Shown: in pieces, positions 51,401 through 59,570 of the stretch
Layout of the letters: the number at the start of each line of letters is the position of its first letter
How positions within the stretch are numbered: the first letter of the stretch is position 1
DNA from: Pseudopedobacter sp965218985
GTDB lineage: Bacteria > Bacteroidota > Bacteroidia > Sphingobacteriales > Sphingobacteriaceae
Length of the DNA: 64,000 bases
Assembly (NCBI GenBank): GCA_965218985.1
Contig: CBDCMP010000007.1
Coordinates: forward strand, 1,860,001-1,924,000
Reading direction: 5' to 3'
Program-made: the position numbers and the translations under genes
Notes under the pieces: model-generated
The model's database searches: none
Seen by the model: only the letters and a program-made list of their open reading frames with translations
Told to the model about the DNA's origin: nothing

Positions 51401-51822
51401 AGATGGCTAAAATGGCACAACAGCAACAAATGATCAGACAGGCATTACAGCAAATCAATAATGATTTGAATAAAGATGGCCAGGGAAAGTTAGGAGATTT
51501 AGATGGAATTATGAAACAGATGGAACAAACGGAGACTGATCTCGTAAACAGGCAAATCACACAAGAGGCTATTTTACGACAACAGGAAATTGAAACCCGC
51601 CTTTTAGAAGCTGATAAGGCTGAGCGAGAAAGAGAGCAGGACAATAAAAGAGAGAGTAAGGCAGCTAAAGACTTTGCACCGGATTTTAATTTAATCATGA
51701 AGGAGTACCAAAAATTGAAATTAAAGGAAGTGGAACAAATCAAAACAATACCGCCATCTTTAAATTATTTTTATAAATCCAAAATAAGTGACTATTTTGA
51801 AAAATTAAATTCGGGTAATTAA
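48499..51822 (+). CDS. DUF4175-family large coiled-coil membrane protein
   Basis: An 1107-residue protein. Two membrane segments near residues 25-50 and 55-80 and a third near 155-175 are followed by a beta-rich domain (about 190-500: FDLQVKLIGDEIPQDIYMED, YPKIEVSERPDSVNNKVIYF, YGLRELSFHYQLLKSDD). The remaining 600 residues are nearly continuous Gln/Lys/Glu coiled coil, with a basic amphipathic end. It is conserved across Bacteroidota as DUF4175; function unknown, possibly an envelope scaffold. Its stop is two bases before the RsbW-like gene, so it leads the ybeY operon. The coil explains many spurious antisense frames here. Confidence 0.85.
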   Translation: MNSSYLQLLHKIDEFIRKYYLNKVVRGAIWLAGIFLLSYLFIIVSEYFSYFSITTRTVLFYAFLALQIILAWFLVLRFLFSYMRLGKIIDHEQASEIIGAHFPEVKDKLLNTLQLKKLSADNPSQRILIEASIDQRINSLKPIPFVSAIKISENRKYLRYALLPLTTVIIIAFAAPSILKDGTTRFIHHNTFYKKKAPFDFKILNRHLEAVQGDDFDLQVKLIGDEIPQDIYMEDGVNTFKLEKKDILNFSYQFKNLQQSKKFRLVGGEFSSDDFLLSVERKPSLLNFQVELLYPSYLKKEAESINNPGDLNIPAGTVLKWRFHTAYVSTIHFKIGQKEMDLKPDKGQSFLHQERVLKNTKYSLILRNQELSAKDSINYQLNVTPDEYPKIEVSERPDSVNNKVIYFIGKASDDYGLRELSFHYQLLKSDDGNRRGKNFSVPVKLDQAGAQSNFFYLWQLKELGVQPGDEIAYYFDVADNDGVFGPKHTKSVTGVYKSSSKEEIIKTLDEHAQAIKQKMQSAMRQAENIQQDAKKLNQDLLAQKSLGYEQKKQMEQLLNKQKKLEELIKDVQKDSEKNLFERKDLQPEQKQLLEKQKQIQDLFNNVLDQKTRELLENLQKLMDQNQKELTQDQLQNMQVSDKSLQKELDRILELYKKLEVEQKLNDAIEKLDELAKKQDDLSKVTDDRLNNEAKMQQQNLEKEFSDLRKDLKEVDEKNQLLDQPEDFSNPEQDQEKIQQQMDNAEQSLQNKSPKKASEAQKSAAQNMKQLSKKLQSMQQNSQEQENQVNQQELRQILQNLLKSSFDEEQVMLDLKNTDQNDPKFVKLGQQQRDIKDNLKMVEDSLYSLSKKVPQIESTVNKEIQNINQQIATALDQLSERNVGEANRNQQFALTSINNLALMLSEALQQLQNAMKNSQSGGKGKPQPGLAQLSEMQKQLNKNMQKAKEQMEQQGLKTGQNESRQMSEEMAKMAQQQQMIRQALQQINNDLNKDGQGKLGDLDGIMKQMEQTETDLVNRQITQEAILRQQEIETRLLEADKAEREREQDNKRESKAAKDFAPDFNLIMKEYQKLKLKEVEQIKTIPPSLNYFYKSKISDYFEKLNSGN

Positions 51823-51824
51823 AA

Positions 51825-52253
51825 ATGAGTAATTTTACGGATACAATGGAAAATGGCTTATATTCCTTACAACTGACGTCAACTGCAAACAGCGTGGCTG
51901 TACTGGAAAATTTTGTAGATGATTTGGTTACCAACCTGCACATTGGAGATGATGTGTACGCAAATTTAATGACCTGTTTAAATGAGGCTATAACCAATGC
52001 AATCTTCCACGGGAATAAGCAGGATCCCAACAAGAAAGTTTACATGAACCTGGAAGTAGTCAATAATAAGAGATTGATCTTCACTATAGCAGATGAAGGC
52101 CCTGGATTTGATTTCAATAATATTCCTGATCCGACTGAACCGGATAATCTTGAAAAACTGACGGGTCGCGGAGTCTTTATTATGAAGAAACTGGCTGATC
52201 AATGTATTTTTAATACCCGCGGTAACGAAGTTGAATTGCATTTTAAATATTAA
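51825..52253 (+). CDS. RsbW-like anti-sigma/serine kinase ATP-binding protein
   Basis: A 142-residue GHKL ATPase: the N box CLNEAITNAIFHGN, the G1 box IADEGPGFDF and the lid/G2 box GRGVFIMKKLAD. This is the HATPase_c_2 group (RsbW/SpoIIAB) that phosphorylates an anti-anti-sigma partner, but no STAS-domain partner or sigma factor gene is adjacent, so the regulatory circuit lies elsewhere. It ends TAA overlapping ybeY (TAATG), and follows the DUF4175 gene by two bases. Confidence 0.88.
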   Translation: MSNFTDTMENGLYSLQLTSTANSVAVLENFVDDLVTNLHIGDDVYANLMTCLNEAITNAIFHGNKQDPNKKVYMNLEVVNNKRLIFTIADEGPGFDFNNIPDPTEPDNLEKLTGRGVFIMKKLADQCIFNTRGNEVELHFKY

Positions 52254-52687
52254 TGAATAAATCCTCCATTAATTTTTTTAGGGAGGGAACATCTTTTAAG
52301 CCCAGATCTGTCAGGGCATTAAGACATTGGATACATGAAACTGCTGCAAATGAGAAGCAGAACCTTGGGGAATTGAATTTCATTTTTTCCTCTGATCAAT
52401 ATCTGTTAAGAATAAATCAGAAGTTTCTTGATCATGACACCTATACCGATATCATTACATTTGACAATTCTACAAACAATGAAAACATATGCGGGGATGT
52501 TTTCATAAGCATGGATCGGGTAAAAGAAAATGCTAAAGTTTTTAAAGTCTCATTCACAGACGAATTACATAGGGTAATGATACATGGCGTGTTACATCTC
52601 TTAGGTTTTTCAGATAAAAACGAGCCTGACAAAAAACAAATGACTGAGAAAGAAGATTTTTATCTCGCAAAAAGGACTTTTGTATAA
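52253..52687 (+). CDS. ybeY: Endoribonuclease YbeY
   Basis: A 144-residue metal-dependent RNase needed for 16S rRNA 3' maturation and 70S quality control. It shows NLGELNFIFSSDQYLLRINQ, the invariant TDIITFDN (TDVLSFP-like) and the zinc motif HGVLHLLGFSDKN, in which the usual third His (GYDH) is Asp. That change is, to my knowledge, normal in Bacteroidota, where Asp can act as the ligand. It overlaps the RsbW-like gene by one base (TAATG), so they are coupled. Confidence 0.93.
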   Translation: MNKSSINFFREGTSFKPRSVRALRHWIHETAANEKQNLGELNFIFSSDQYLLRINQKFLDHDTYTDIITFDNSTNNENICGDVFISMDRVKENAKVFKVSFTDELHRVMIHGVLHLLGFSDKNEPDKKQMTEKEDFYLAKRTFV

Positions 52688-52781
52688 AGGCTATTTAAAT
52701 CCCATTGAATATCAAAAGGAATAAATAGCTAATCCAAATAATTTATAAAAGAGGTCTACTTAAATTAAACCTCATTCACCA

Positions 52782-53492
52782 TCAATTCATCGGAACCTCA
52801 ATAACTAGTATCTTTGAATTTTTTTGTGCTTTTATATTGATCTCAGAGGTATCATAAGCACCGACAGCATCCCTTTCATTCAATTGTTGATTTGCCGCAA
52901 CAATTTTTCCCTCCAATAGAAAAGCATATACACCGTTATTTGCTTCATGCAATTGATAGGTTAGCTCTTTGCCCTCATCCAGATTACTTAGGGAGAAATA
53001 GGCATCTTGATTGATCCAAATACTTTCTGTATTTTGGTAGGGAGAAACCACTGTTAAGAAACGATTCACTTTATCTTCTTCTTTAAAATTTTTTTGCTCA
53101 TACCTTGGAGCGATATCTTTTTGTTTTGGAAAAACCCAAATTTGTAAGAATTTGACGGGATCGGTTTTAGAGGCATTGTACTCCGAATGCTGAATTCCAG
53201 TTCCGGCAGACATAATTTGTACATCTCCTTCTTTGATGATAGTCTCTCTTCCTGTGCTGTCCTGATGTTTCAAAGCACCAGATAAGGGAATACTTACAAT
53301 TTCCATATTGTCATGAGGATGTGCCCCAAAGCCCATGGATTGTTCTACGCAGTCATCATTGAGCACTCTTAATAAACCAAAATTCATTTTCCCGGGGTCA
53401 TGAAATTTGCCAAAACTAAATGAATGGTGACTTTTTAACCAGCCAAAGCTATTAAAGCCTCGTTCTGCTGATGGATGAAAAATGGTTTTCAT
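52782..53492 (-). CDS. Pirin-family protein
   Basis: A 236-residue bicupin with the pirin/YhhW signature: SFGKFHDPGKMNFG then LLRVLNDD, GFGAHPHDNMEIVSIPLSGA with two metal-binding His, and MSAGTGIQHSEYN with a further His and Glu. In bacteria the iron-bound form can act as a quercetinase or as a redox-sensitive regulator; which one cannot be read from sequence. It interrupts what is in many relatives a direct ybeY-mnmG neighbourhood. A palindrome lies in its promoter. Confidence 0.9.
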   Translation of the reverse strand: MKTIFHPSAERGFNSFGWLKSHHSFSFGKFHDPGKMNFGLLRVLNDDCVEQSMGFGAHPHDNMEIVSIPLSGALKHQDSTGRETIIKEGDVQIMSAGTGIQHSEYNASKTDPVKFLQIWVFPKQKDIAPRYEQKNFKEEDKVNRFLTVVSPYQNTESIWINQDAYFSLSNLDEGKELTYQLHEANNGVYAFLLEGKIVAANQQLNERDAVGAYDTSEINIKAQKNSKILVIEVPMN

Positions 53493-53778
53493 AGCTGTTC
53501 CTAATTAAATATACATGTTTAAACATACAATATTTATTCCAAGATTTTATTTTGTATTTTCGTCTCCTAAATTAGGTTTTTTAAAATCAGTAAGCTATTG
53601 ATAAAGAAGTCAGGAGACTTTATGTCAGGAGTAATTGTCAGGTTACCAAAAAGTGGTATATAAAAAATAGATGCTGCCCTTTCGAAATGCGCTGATTTTT
53701 GATTTTATTTGATAGAGAAGACTTAACCTACCATTAGATAACAAAAGCATATTTTCTATTAATACATAATTTAAAAAG
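53493..53778. other. Pirin/ABC-F intergenic region
   Basis: 286 bp, very AT-rich, no gene or tRNA. It holds a palindrome near the pirin start (listed separately) and repeated GTCAGGAG-type words at about 53608-53640 that I cannot interpret. Confidence 0.35.
53515..53526. promoter_or_regulatory. Palindromic operator candidate of the pirin gene
   Basis: ATGTTTAAACAT is a perfect 12-bp palindrome about 25 bases upstream of the pirin start and directly upstream of a near-match -7 box (TATATTTA, minus strand). Confidence 0.35.
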
Positions 53779-55699
53779 GTGAGTATCATATCAGCAGAGC
53801 AGTTGGGGCATGCATTCAATGACCAATGGTTATTTAGAAATTTGACATTCGGAATTCAGCAAGGTCAAAGAATTGCTTTGGTTGGAATAAATGGAGCAGG
53901 CAAATCAACCTTGTTAAAACTTTTGGCAGAAAGGATAAAGCCTGGAGAAGGGAAAGTGGTTAAAGCAAAGGATATTAAATTTGGATACCTAGAACAGGAT
54001 AAAGCCTGGAGAAGGGAAAGTGGTTAAAGCAAAGGATATTAAATTTGGATACCTAGAACAGGATCCAAAATTTGAAGCGGGACAAAGTATAAGTGACTTC
54101 ATATTTAGTATGGATAATCGCCAACAACAAATCATCAGGGAATATGAGGAATTGTTGGAAGAGGAATCTCCTGATGTTGATGAAATTAATCGTCTAACTG
54201 AAGAATTAAGTAATTTGGAAGCTTGGGAATACGAGCATCAAATAAAAACTATTTTAGGCAGGTTGGATATTCATCATCTTGAGCAGAAAATCGATACGTT
54301 GTCAGGAGGACAAAAGAAGAGGTTGAGTCTAGCGAAATTATTGATTGATGAACCAGATGTTTACGTAATTGATGAGCCAACTAATCATTTGGACATAGAT
54401 ACCATTGAATGGCTAGAGAGTTTTTTAACTTCTGGCAACAAGACCATTTTAATGGTAACTCATGATCGATATTTTTTAGATAATGTATGTAATGAAATTA
54501 TCGAATTAGAGAATGGCGTAGTTTATACTTATAAAGGAAAATATGCTTACTATCTCGAAAAAAAGGCTGAAAAGGAAGCATTGGACAGCTCTGTTTTGGC
54601 CAAAAACAAAAATCTGTTAAAAAAGGAGTTGGAGTGGATGAGGAAGATGCCTCAGGCCAGAGGAACAAAATCTAAAGCAAGAATTGATGCTTTTTACGAT
54701 TTGGAAGATAAAACAAAAGGGCACTATTCTAAAGAATCTGTAAAATTAGATGTGAAGGTAAGTAGACAAGGAAATAAAATACTTGAACTGGATCACATTA
54801 AAAAGATGTTTGAAAACAAGATAATCATAGATGATTTTACTTATGTATTTAAAAAAGGGGATAAAATCGGGTTAACTGGTAAAAACGGAACAGGAAAATC
54901 CACGCTTCTTAATATTATAGCGTATGAATTAAAGCCTGATGCAGGGTCAGTTGAAACAGGAGAAACAACTGTTTTCGGATATTATCATCAGTCTGGGCTA
55001 AGTTTCAACGAAGAAGAAAGAGTAATTGATGTCATCAAAAATATTGCTGAATTCATCACGATGTCTGATGGGAAAACAATTTCGGCGTCACAATTATTAA
55101 CATATTTCCTTTTCCCTCCAAAGAAACAGCATGGTTTTGTGAATTTGTTGAGTGGAGGTGAGAAGAAAAGATTGCACCTCATGAAAGTGTTGATCAAAAA
55201 CCCAAATTTTTTAATTCTGGATGAGCCAACTAATGATTTGGATATTGATACTTTAAATGTGTTGGAGGATTTTTTAGAGAATTATTCAGGCGTTTTAGTG
55301 ATAGTTTCTCATGATAGATATTTAGTAGATAAATTGACGGAACAATTATTCGTCATGGAAGGAGATGGAGAGATAAGAATATATAACGGGAATTATTCCT
55401 CATACAGAAATGACGTAGAAAATGAGAAATCCAAAATAAAGGAGGTTAAATCTTCTGCAATCTCTGCGAAAACACAAACTGTCAAACCCCGATTGAGTTA
55501 TAAAGAACAACAGGAATTGATCAAGTTGGAGCAGGAGATTTCTGAATCTGAGGCGGAAATTGAAACTACGACCAAGTTATTAAGTTCGAGCAACTTGTCG
55601 TCCGAGCAACTAATTGATTTAAGCAGGCATATAGAATTGCTTAATTTGACTTTGGATAAGCAAACGGGAAGGTGGATGGAATTAAGTGAGTTGAATTAA
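53779..55699 (+). pseudogene. ABC-F protein gene (Uup-like) frameshifted by a 64-bp tandem duplication
   Basis: Two ATP-binding cassettes of a Uup-type ABC-F ribosome-associated ATPase, split into two frames. The first piece (GTG 53779, ends TAA 54025-54027) carries Walker A GINGAGKS; the second (from GTG 54020) carries the first LSGGQKKR and Walker B VYVIDEPTNHLD, the second cassette GKNGTGKS, LSGGEKKR, FLILDEPTNDLD, and a C-terminal coiled coil. The cause is an exact tandem copy: bases 53932-53995 recur as 53996-54059. Removing one copy restores a 618-residue protein of normal length. ABC-F proteins relieve ribosome stalling. Either mutated, phase-variable, or an assembly error. It lies upstream of mnmG. 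Confidence 0.9.
53932..54064 (+). repeat. 64-bp exact tandem duplication within the ABC-F gene
   Basis: Period 64, two full copies plus five further matching bases (69-base direct repeats that overlap by five). 64 is not a multiple of three, so the reading frame shifts by one. The copies are identical, so the event is recent or the repeat is being homogenised. Confidence 0.95.
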
Positions 55700-55705
55700 C
55701 AAATT

Positions 55706-55721
55706 TGTTTCACGTGAAACA
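55706..55721. promoter_or_regulatory. parS centromere site 1
   Basis: TGTTTCACGTGAAACA, a perfect 16-bp palindrome identical to the bacterial parS consensus bound by ParB (Spo0J). It lies just after the ABC-F stop codon. Confidence 0.9.
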
Positions 55722-55774
55722 TTCAAACACAAGTCAAGATTAATGAAGGGGGTTTATTTAATGAGTTTTAGCTG

Positions 55775-55782
55775 TATCTTTG
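55775..55782 (+). promoter_or_regulatory. -7 promoter box of mnmG
   Basis: TATCTTTG, an exact TAnnTTTG match 33 bases before the mnmG ATG, sitting between the two parS sites. The predicted transcript start is just upstream of parS site 2. Confidence 0.5.
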
Positions 55783-55792
55783 AAGAAAGCGG

Positions 55793-55808
55793 GGTTTCAC
55801 GTGAAACA
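55793..55808. promoter_or_regulatory. parS centromere site 2
   Basis: GGTTTCACGTGAAACA: the core 14 bases are identical to parS, with one outer mismatch. It is centred 87 bp from site 1 and lies in the mnmG leader, eight bases before the ATG. Confidence 0.85.
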
Positions 55809-55815
55809 AGATAAG

Positions 55816-57678
55816 ATGTTTAAAAAATACGATGTAATCATAGTAGGTGCCGGGCATGCGGGTTGCGAAGCTGCAGCAGCAGCTGCTAATTTAGGATCGT
55901 CAGTTTTGTTGATTACCATGAATATGGGCACAATTGCTCAAATGAGTTGTAACCCGGCAATGGGTGGTGTGGCAAAAGGACAAATAGTAAGAGAAATTGA
56001 TGCAATGGGGGGATATTCGGGGATAATAGCAGACAAGACTACCATTCAATTCAGAATGCTTAACCGATCAAAAGGACCAGCTATGTGGTCTCCCAGAACA
56101 CAAAACGACAGAATGCGTTTTGCAGAGGAGTGGAGGCTGGCTCTAGAGAAAACCCCTAACATAGATTTCTGGCAAGATATGGTCAGTGGCCTAATTGTAA
56201 AGAATGGTAAAGTGGAAGGCGTTAAGACCTCACTAGGGTTAGAGATAGCTTCCTGCGCTGTTGTCTTAACAAATGGGACTTTTCTCAATGGGGCAATACA
56301 CATTGGAGAAAAAAAGATGGGTGGTGGAAGAACCGGGGAGAGAGCAGCTACAGGCATAACAGAACAGCTTGTTGATTTAGGATTTGAATCAGGTAGAATG
56401 AAAACGGGAACTCCTCCCAGGGTTGATGGAAGATCATTAGACTATACCAAGATGGAGGAGCAATGGGGTGATAAAGACGGTGGCAAATTCTCTTATACTG
56501 ATACAGAGTCTCCGAAAGAGCAAAGATGCTGCTGGATTACTTATACTAATCCGGCGGTACATGAAATGCTTAAAGAAGGTTTTGAAAGTTCGCCTATGTT
56601 TACTGGTAGAATAAAAGGACTAGGTCCGAGATATTGCCCCTCCATCGAGGATAAAATCAATCGTTTTGCAGAACGGGAAAGACATCAGATCTTTGTGGAA
56701 CCTGAAGGGTGGAATACCGTGGAGATTTATGTGAACGGCTTTTCAACTTCTCTTCCTGAAGATGTTCAGCTAAAAGCATTAAAATTAATACCCGGATTTG
56801 AAAATGCAAAAATGTTTAGACCAGGTTATGCTATCGAATATGACTTCTTCCCTCCCACTCAATTAGATTTAAGCTTAGAGACTAAAAAAATTCAGAACCT
56901 TTTCTTTGCCGGACAAATAAATGGCACAACTGGGTATGAGGAAGCCGCTGCTCAGGGATTCATTGCAGGTATCAACGCCTATCAAAAAATAAATGGAAAT
57001 GCTCCATTGATTTTAAAAAGATCGGAATCTTATATTGGCGTATTAATAGACGACCTTGTCACCAAAGGTACAGAAGAGCCTTACAGGATGTTTACCTCAA
57101 GAGCTGAGCATCGTTTGCTACTGAGACAGGATAATGCCGATGAAAGATTAAGTCCTATTGCTTTTGAGTTAGGCTTGATAGGACAAGATAGATTAAATAA
57201 GGTGCATCAAAAAATTACAAATGCTATAGCTATTGTTCAGTTCACCAAAGAGCACGCTGTTGATAAGCAAATAGCGAATCCAATATTGGAAGAACTGGGT
57301 ACTTCCACCCTGAATCAAAATGTAAAGCTACATACATTATTAGGAAGACCTCAGGTAAACACCGCACATCTCAGAAAAATGAGTTTGGCATTCGATGAGT
57401 TCCTTAATCAATTTGATAAAGTGACAATCGAACAGGCCGAAATAAAAATCAAATATGACAGTTATTTTGAGAAAGAAATGGAGATTATAGCTAAGATGAA
57501 AAAGATGGAGGACAAGGAGATCAATTCAGATTTCAATTATCATCAATTACAGTCCTTGTCAAAAGAAGCGAGAGAGAAATTAATGAAAATAAAACCCAGA
57601 ACTTTGGGACAAGCTTCAAGGATATCAGGAGTAACCCCTTCTGATGTGTCTGTTTTGATGGTGCATATTTCAAGATGA
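55816..57678 (+). CDS. mnmG: tRNA uridine 5-carboxymethylaminomethyl modification enzyme MnmG (GidA)
   Basis: A 620-residue FAD enzyme that with MnmE modifies U34 of tRNAs reading purine-ending codons. It shows the dinucleotide fold DVIIVGAGHAGCEAAAAAAN, CNPAMGGVAKGQIVREIDAM, the GRTGERAATGIT loop, RMKTGTPPRVDGRSLDY, a catalytic-Cys segment CCWITYTNP and the C-terminal SLSKEAREKLMKIKPRTLGQ. The frame is open back to 55780, but ATG 55816 (MFKKYDVII) is the family start, with parS site 2 upstream. mnmG is often next to the replication origin, which fits the parS sites. Confidence 0.97.
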   Translation: MFKKYDVIIVGAGHAGCEAAAAAANLGSSVLLITMNMGTIAQMSCNPAMGGVAKGQIVREIDAMGGYSGIIADKTTIQFRMLNRSKGPAMWSPRTQNDRMRFAEEWRLALEKTPNIDFWQDMVSGLIVKNGKVEGVKTSLGLEIASCAVVLTNGTFLNGAIHIGEKKMGGGRTGERAATGITEQLVDLGFESGRMKTGTPPRVDGRSLDYTKMEEQWGDKDGGKFSYTDTESPKEQRCCWITYTNPAVHEMLKEGFESSPMFTGRIKGLGPRYCPSIEDKINRFAERERHQIFVEPEGWNTVEIYVNGFSTSLPEDVQLKALKLIPGFENAKMFRPGYAIEYDFFPPTQLDLSLETKKIQNLFFAGQINGTTGYEEAAAQGFIAGINAYQKINGNAPLILKRSESYIGVLIDDLVTKGTEEPYRMFTSRAEHRLLLRQDNADERLSPIAFELGLIGQDRLNKVHQKITNAIAIVQFTKEHAVDKQIANPILEELGTSTLNQNVKLHTLLGRPQVNTAHLRKMSLAFDEFLNQFDKVTIEQAEIKIKYDSYFEKEMEIIAKMKKMEDKEINSDFNYHQLQSLSKEAREKLMKIKPRTLGQASRISGVTPSDVSVLMVHISR

Positions 57679-57702
57679 CCTATTTAATTGATAATCAATA
57701 TA

Positions 57703-57717
57703 TTATGTTAAACATAA
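57703..57717. promoter_or_regulatory. Inverted repeat after mnmG
   Basis: TTATGTT and AACATAA around a single A (7-bp arms) in the mnmG/lipoprotein gap. Possible operator for the lipoprotein gene; weak evidence. Confidence 0.25.
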
Positions 57718-57829
57718 CGCTGTCTAAAAATAATGCGTATCAGCTATTTTCTGAAAAAGGGAGACATAATCTTCATAAAAAACAAAAAACGGCTTAAATC
57801 GAATAAAAACCCGCTTAAATAAAGTCTCG

Positions 57830-59449
57830 GTGAGAAAACCAATAATTCAAACACTTTTTTTAGTTTCATTGCTGATTTGCGCCTGTGCAAGTCTGCAACA
57901 ACCTCAGGGTGGCCCTAAAGATACAGAGCCTCCAACGGTATTAGAGGAGAGCCCTAAAAATCTATCCCGCAACTTTAAGGGCTCCAGAATTGAGATCACA
58001 TTTGACGAATTCTTTAAGCTCTCCAACGAATATACTGAAATCAGCATGTCTCCCACTTTGGAGATTGCACCCACTTATAAAATAAAACAAAAGACTCTAC
58101 AGATTATCTTTAAGGATACCCTGGAGAATAACACGACGTACACTATAAATTTTGGAAAAGCAATTCAGGATGTTAACGAATCTAATGTACTTAAAAATTA
58201 CTCTTTTGTTTTTGCCACCGGTCCAACTTTAGATTCTTTACAGATCAAAGGTCATGTAATCAGTTCGGTTGATAATAAACCCGTTTTGGATGCCACGGTT
58301 TTTATTTTTCCGCTAGCCCGGGACACTTTGTTTGGGAAGAAGAAACCTTCTCTTTTCACTACAACTGACAGCTCGGGAAATTTCAGTTTAAAAAATCTTC
58401 GTGAAGATTACTATACGATTTACGCATTGAAGGAAGCTGGCGGTGATCGAATTTATAACTCACCTAATGAAGATATTGCTTTTTTGAATGATCCCATTCA
58501 TTTGAATAAAGATACTTCAGGAATTGTACTGAAACTTTTTAAGGAAGTCCCGGAAACGTTTAGAGTGCTAGACAGAAAAATTGAACCAGATGGGAAGATC
58601 AGCATGTTTTTTAATAAACCAATCAAAAAACCGTCCATCACATTCATAGACGCCCCTTCGGTTAAAGACCCTATTATTGATTTTTCTGACCAAGGAGACA
58701 CTGCTCGGGTTTGGTTGAGGGAAATGACTTTTGATTCTATAAAAGTGGTCGTTAATTCTGACGATAAGCCTTTAGACACCATCACTTTTAGGAGAGGAAA
58801 GAATGAAACTTATCAAAGAAATATTCTATTCAATAATAACCTATCGGCAGAAAAAATAAGACCTGGGAATACCCTTGATTTAACTTTTAATCTACCTATT
58901 GCTAATATAAATAACTCCAAAGTCACCTTGCTGGAAGACTCCGTTTCTAAAAATGGATTAATTTTTAAAAAGACACCAAATTCTGAAAGAATTTACCAGG
59001 TTATTTATCCCTGGAAAACTAAAAAAAGGTATACCATTAAATTTGATGAAAATGCCGTCAAAGATATTTATGGAACGGGTAATAAGCCATTGAAAATCGA
59101 TTTTGAACTGGATGAGGCGGAGAATTATGGCACTCTGAGTTTGAATATCACTAAGGAGGATAGTCTTAAAAACTATATTGTACAGCTACTCATTGATAAA
59201 AATAACGCTTTATATAAGGAGTTTCCTGTCACTAAAAACACAACAACAATTGTTTTTAATAACATCCCGACTAATAAATATATCGTAAAAGTGATTGAAG
59301 ATAGGAATAACAACGGGGAATACGATTCAGGGAATGTGAGGTTGAAGATCCAGCCTGAGAAAACATATATATTTGATAAAGAGATTGTTACAAGAGCAAA
59401 TTGGGATAGAGAAGAAAAGTTTGTGATCCCGAAGGATTTTTCCCCATAG
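57830..59449 (+). CDS. Ig-like-domain (Big_5) lipoprotein
   Basis: A 539-residue surface or periplasmic lipoprotein. GTG 57830 begins a signal peptide with the lipobox ending at Cys19. The mature N-terminus (PQGGPKDTEPPTVLEESPKN then LSRNFKG) leads to a bacterial Ig-like (Big_5) domain (FDEFFKLSN, NNTTYTINFGKAIQDVNE, FATG), then a carboxypeptidase-regulatory-type segment (about 137-215) and two further Ig-like units (about 335-440, 445-535). Widespread in Bacteroidota, function unknown. Stands alone between mnmG and the zinc-ribbon gene. Confidence 0.85.
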   Translation: MRKPIIQTLFLVSLLICACASLQQPQGGPKDTEPPTVLEESPKNLSRNFKGSRIEITFDEFFKLSNEYTEISMSPTLEIAPTYKIKQKTLQIIFKDTLENNTTYTINFGKAIQDVNESNVLKNYSFVFATGPTLDSLQIKGHVISSVDNKPVLDATVFIFPLARDTLFGKKKPSLFTTTDSSGNFSLKNLREDYYTIYALKEAGGDRIYNSPNEDIAFLNDPIHLNKDTSGIVLKLFKEVPETFRVLDRKIEPDGKISMFFNKPIKKPSITFIDAPSVKDPIIDFSDQGDTARVWLREMTFDSIKVVVNSDDKPLDTITFRRGKNETYQRNILFNNNLSAEKIRPGNTLDLTFNLPIANINNSKVTLLEDSVSKNGLIFKKTPNSERIYQVIYPWKTKKRYTIKFDENAVKDIYGTGNKPLKIDFELDEAENYGTLSLNITKEDSLKNYIVQLLIDKNNALYKEFPVTKNTTTIVFNNIPTNKYIVKVIEDRNNNGEYDSGNVRLKIQPEKTYIFDKEIVTRANWDREEKFVIPKDFSP

Positions 59450-59513
59450 CCAATTCTTCTTTAGCTTTTAACGGAGATATCTTTTTTTCTAAATTTTAAA
59501 AATGGTTGTAAAT

Positions 59514-59541
59514 AAAAAAACATCCTGAATTTTCAGGATGT
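59514..59541 (-). terminator. Terminator of the zinc-ribbon/Nif3 operon
   Basis: On the minus strand ACATCCTGAA and TTCAGGATGT form a 9-10 bp stem followed by TTTTTTT, about 30 bases after the zinc-ribbon stop codon. Confidence 0.8.
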
Positions 59542-59570
59542 TCAAATGTTTATAAGATGGGGATCACTTA

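Noticed and set aside
50629..51743. Long antisense frames rich in Leu or Ser/Cys
   Set aside because: Mirror images of the Gln/Lys coiled coil of the DUF4175 protein.
52568..52640. YbeY lacking the third histidine of its zinc motif
   Set aside because: The Asp replacement is usual in this phylum, so it is not a sign of inactivation.
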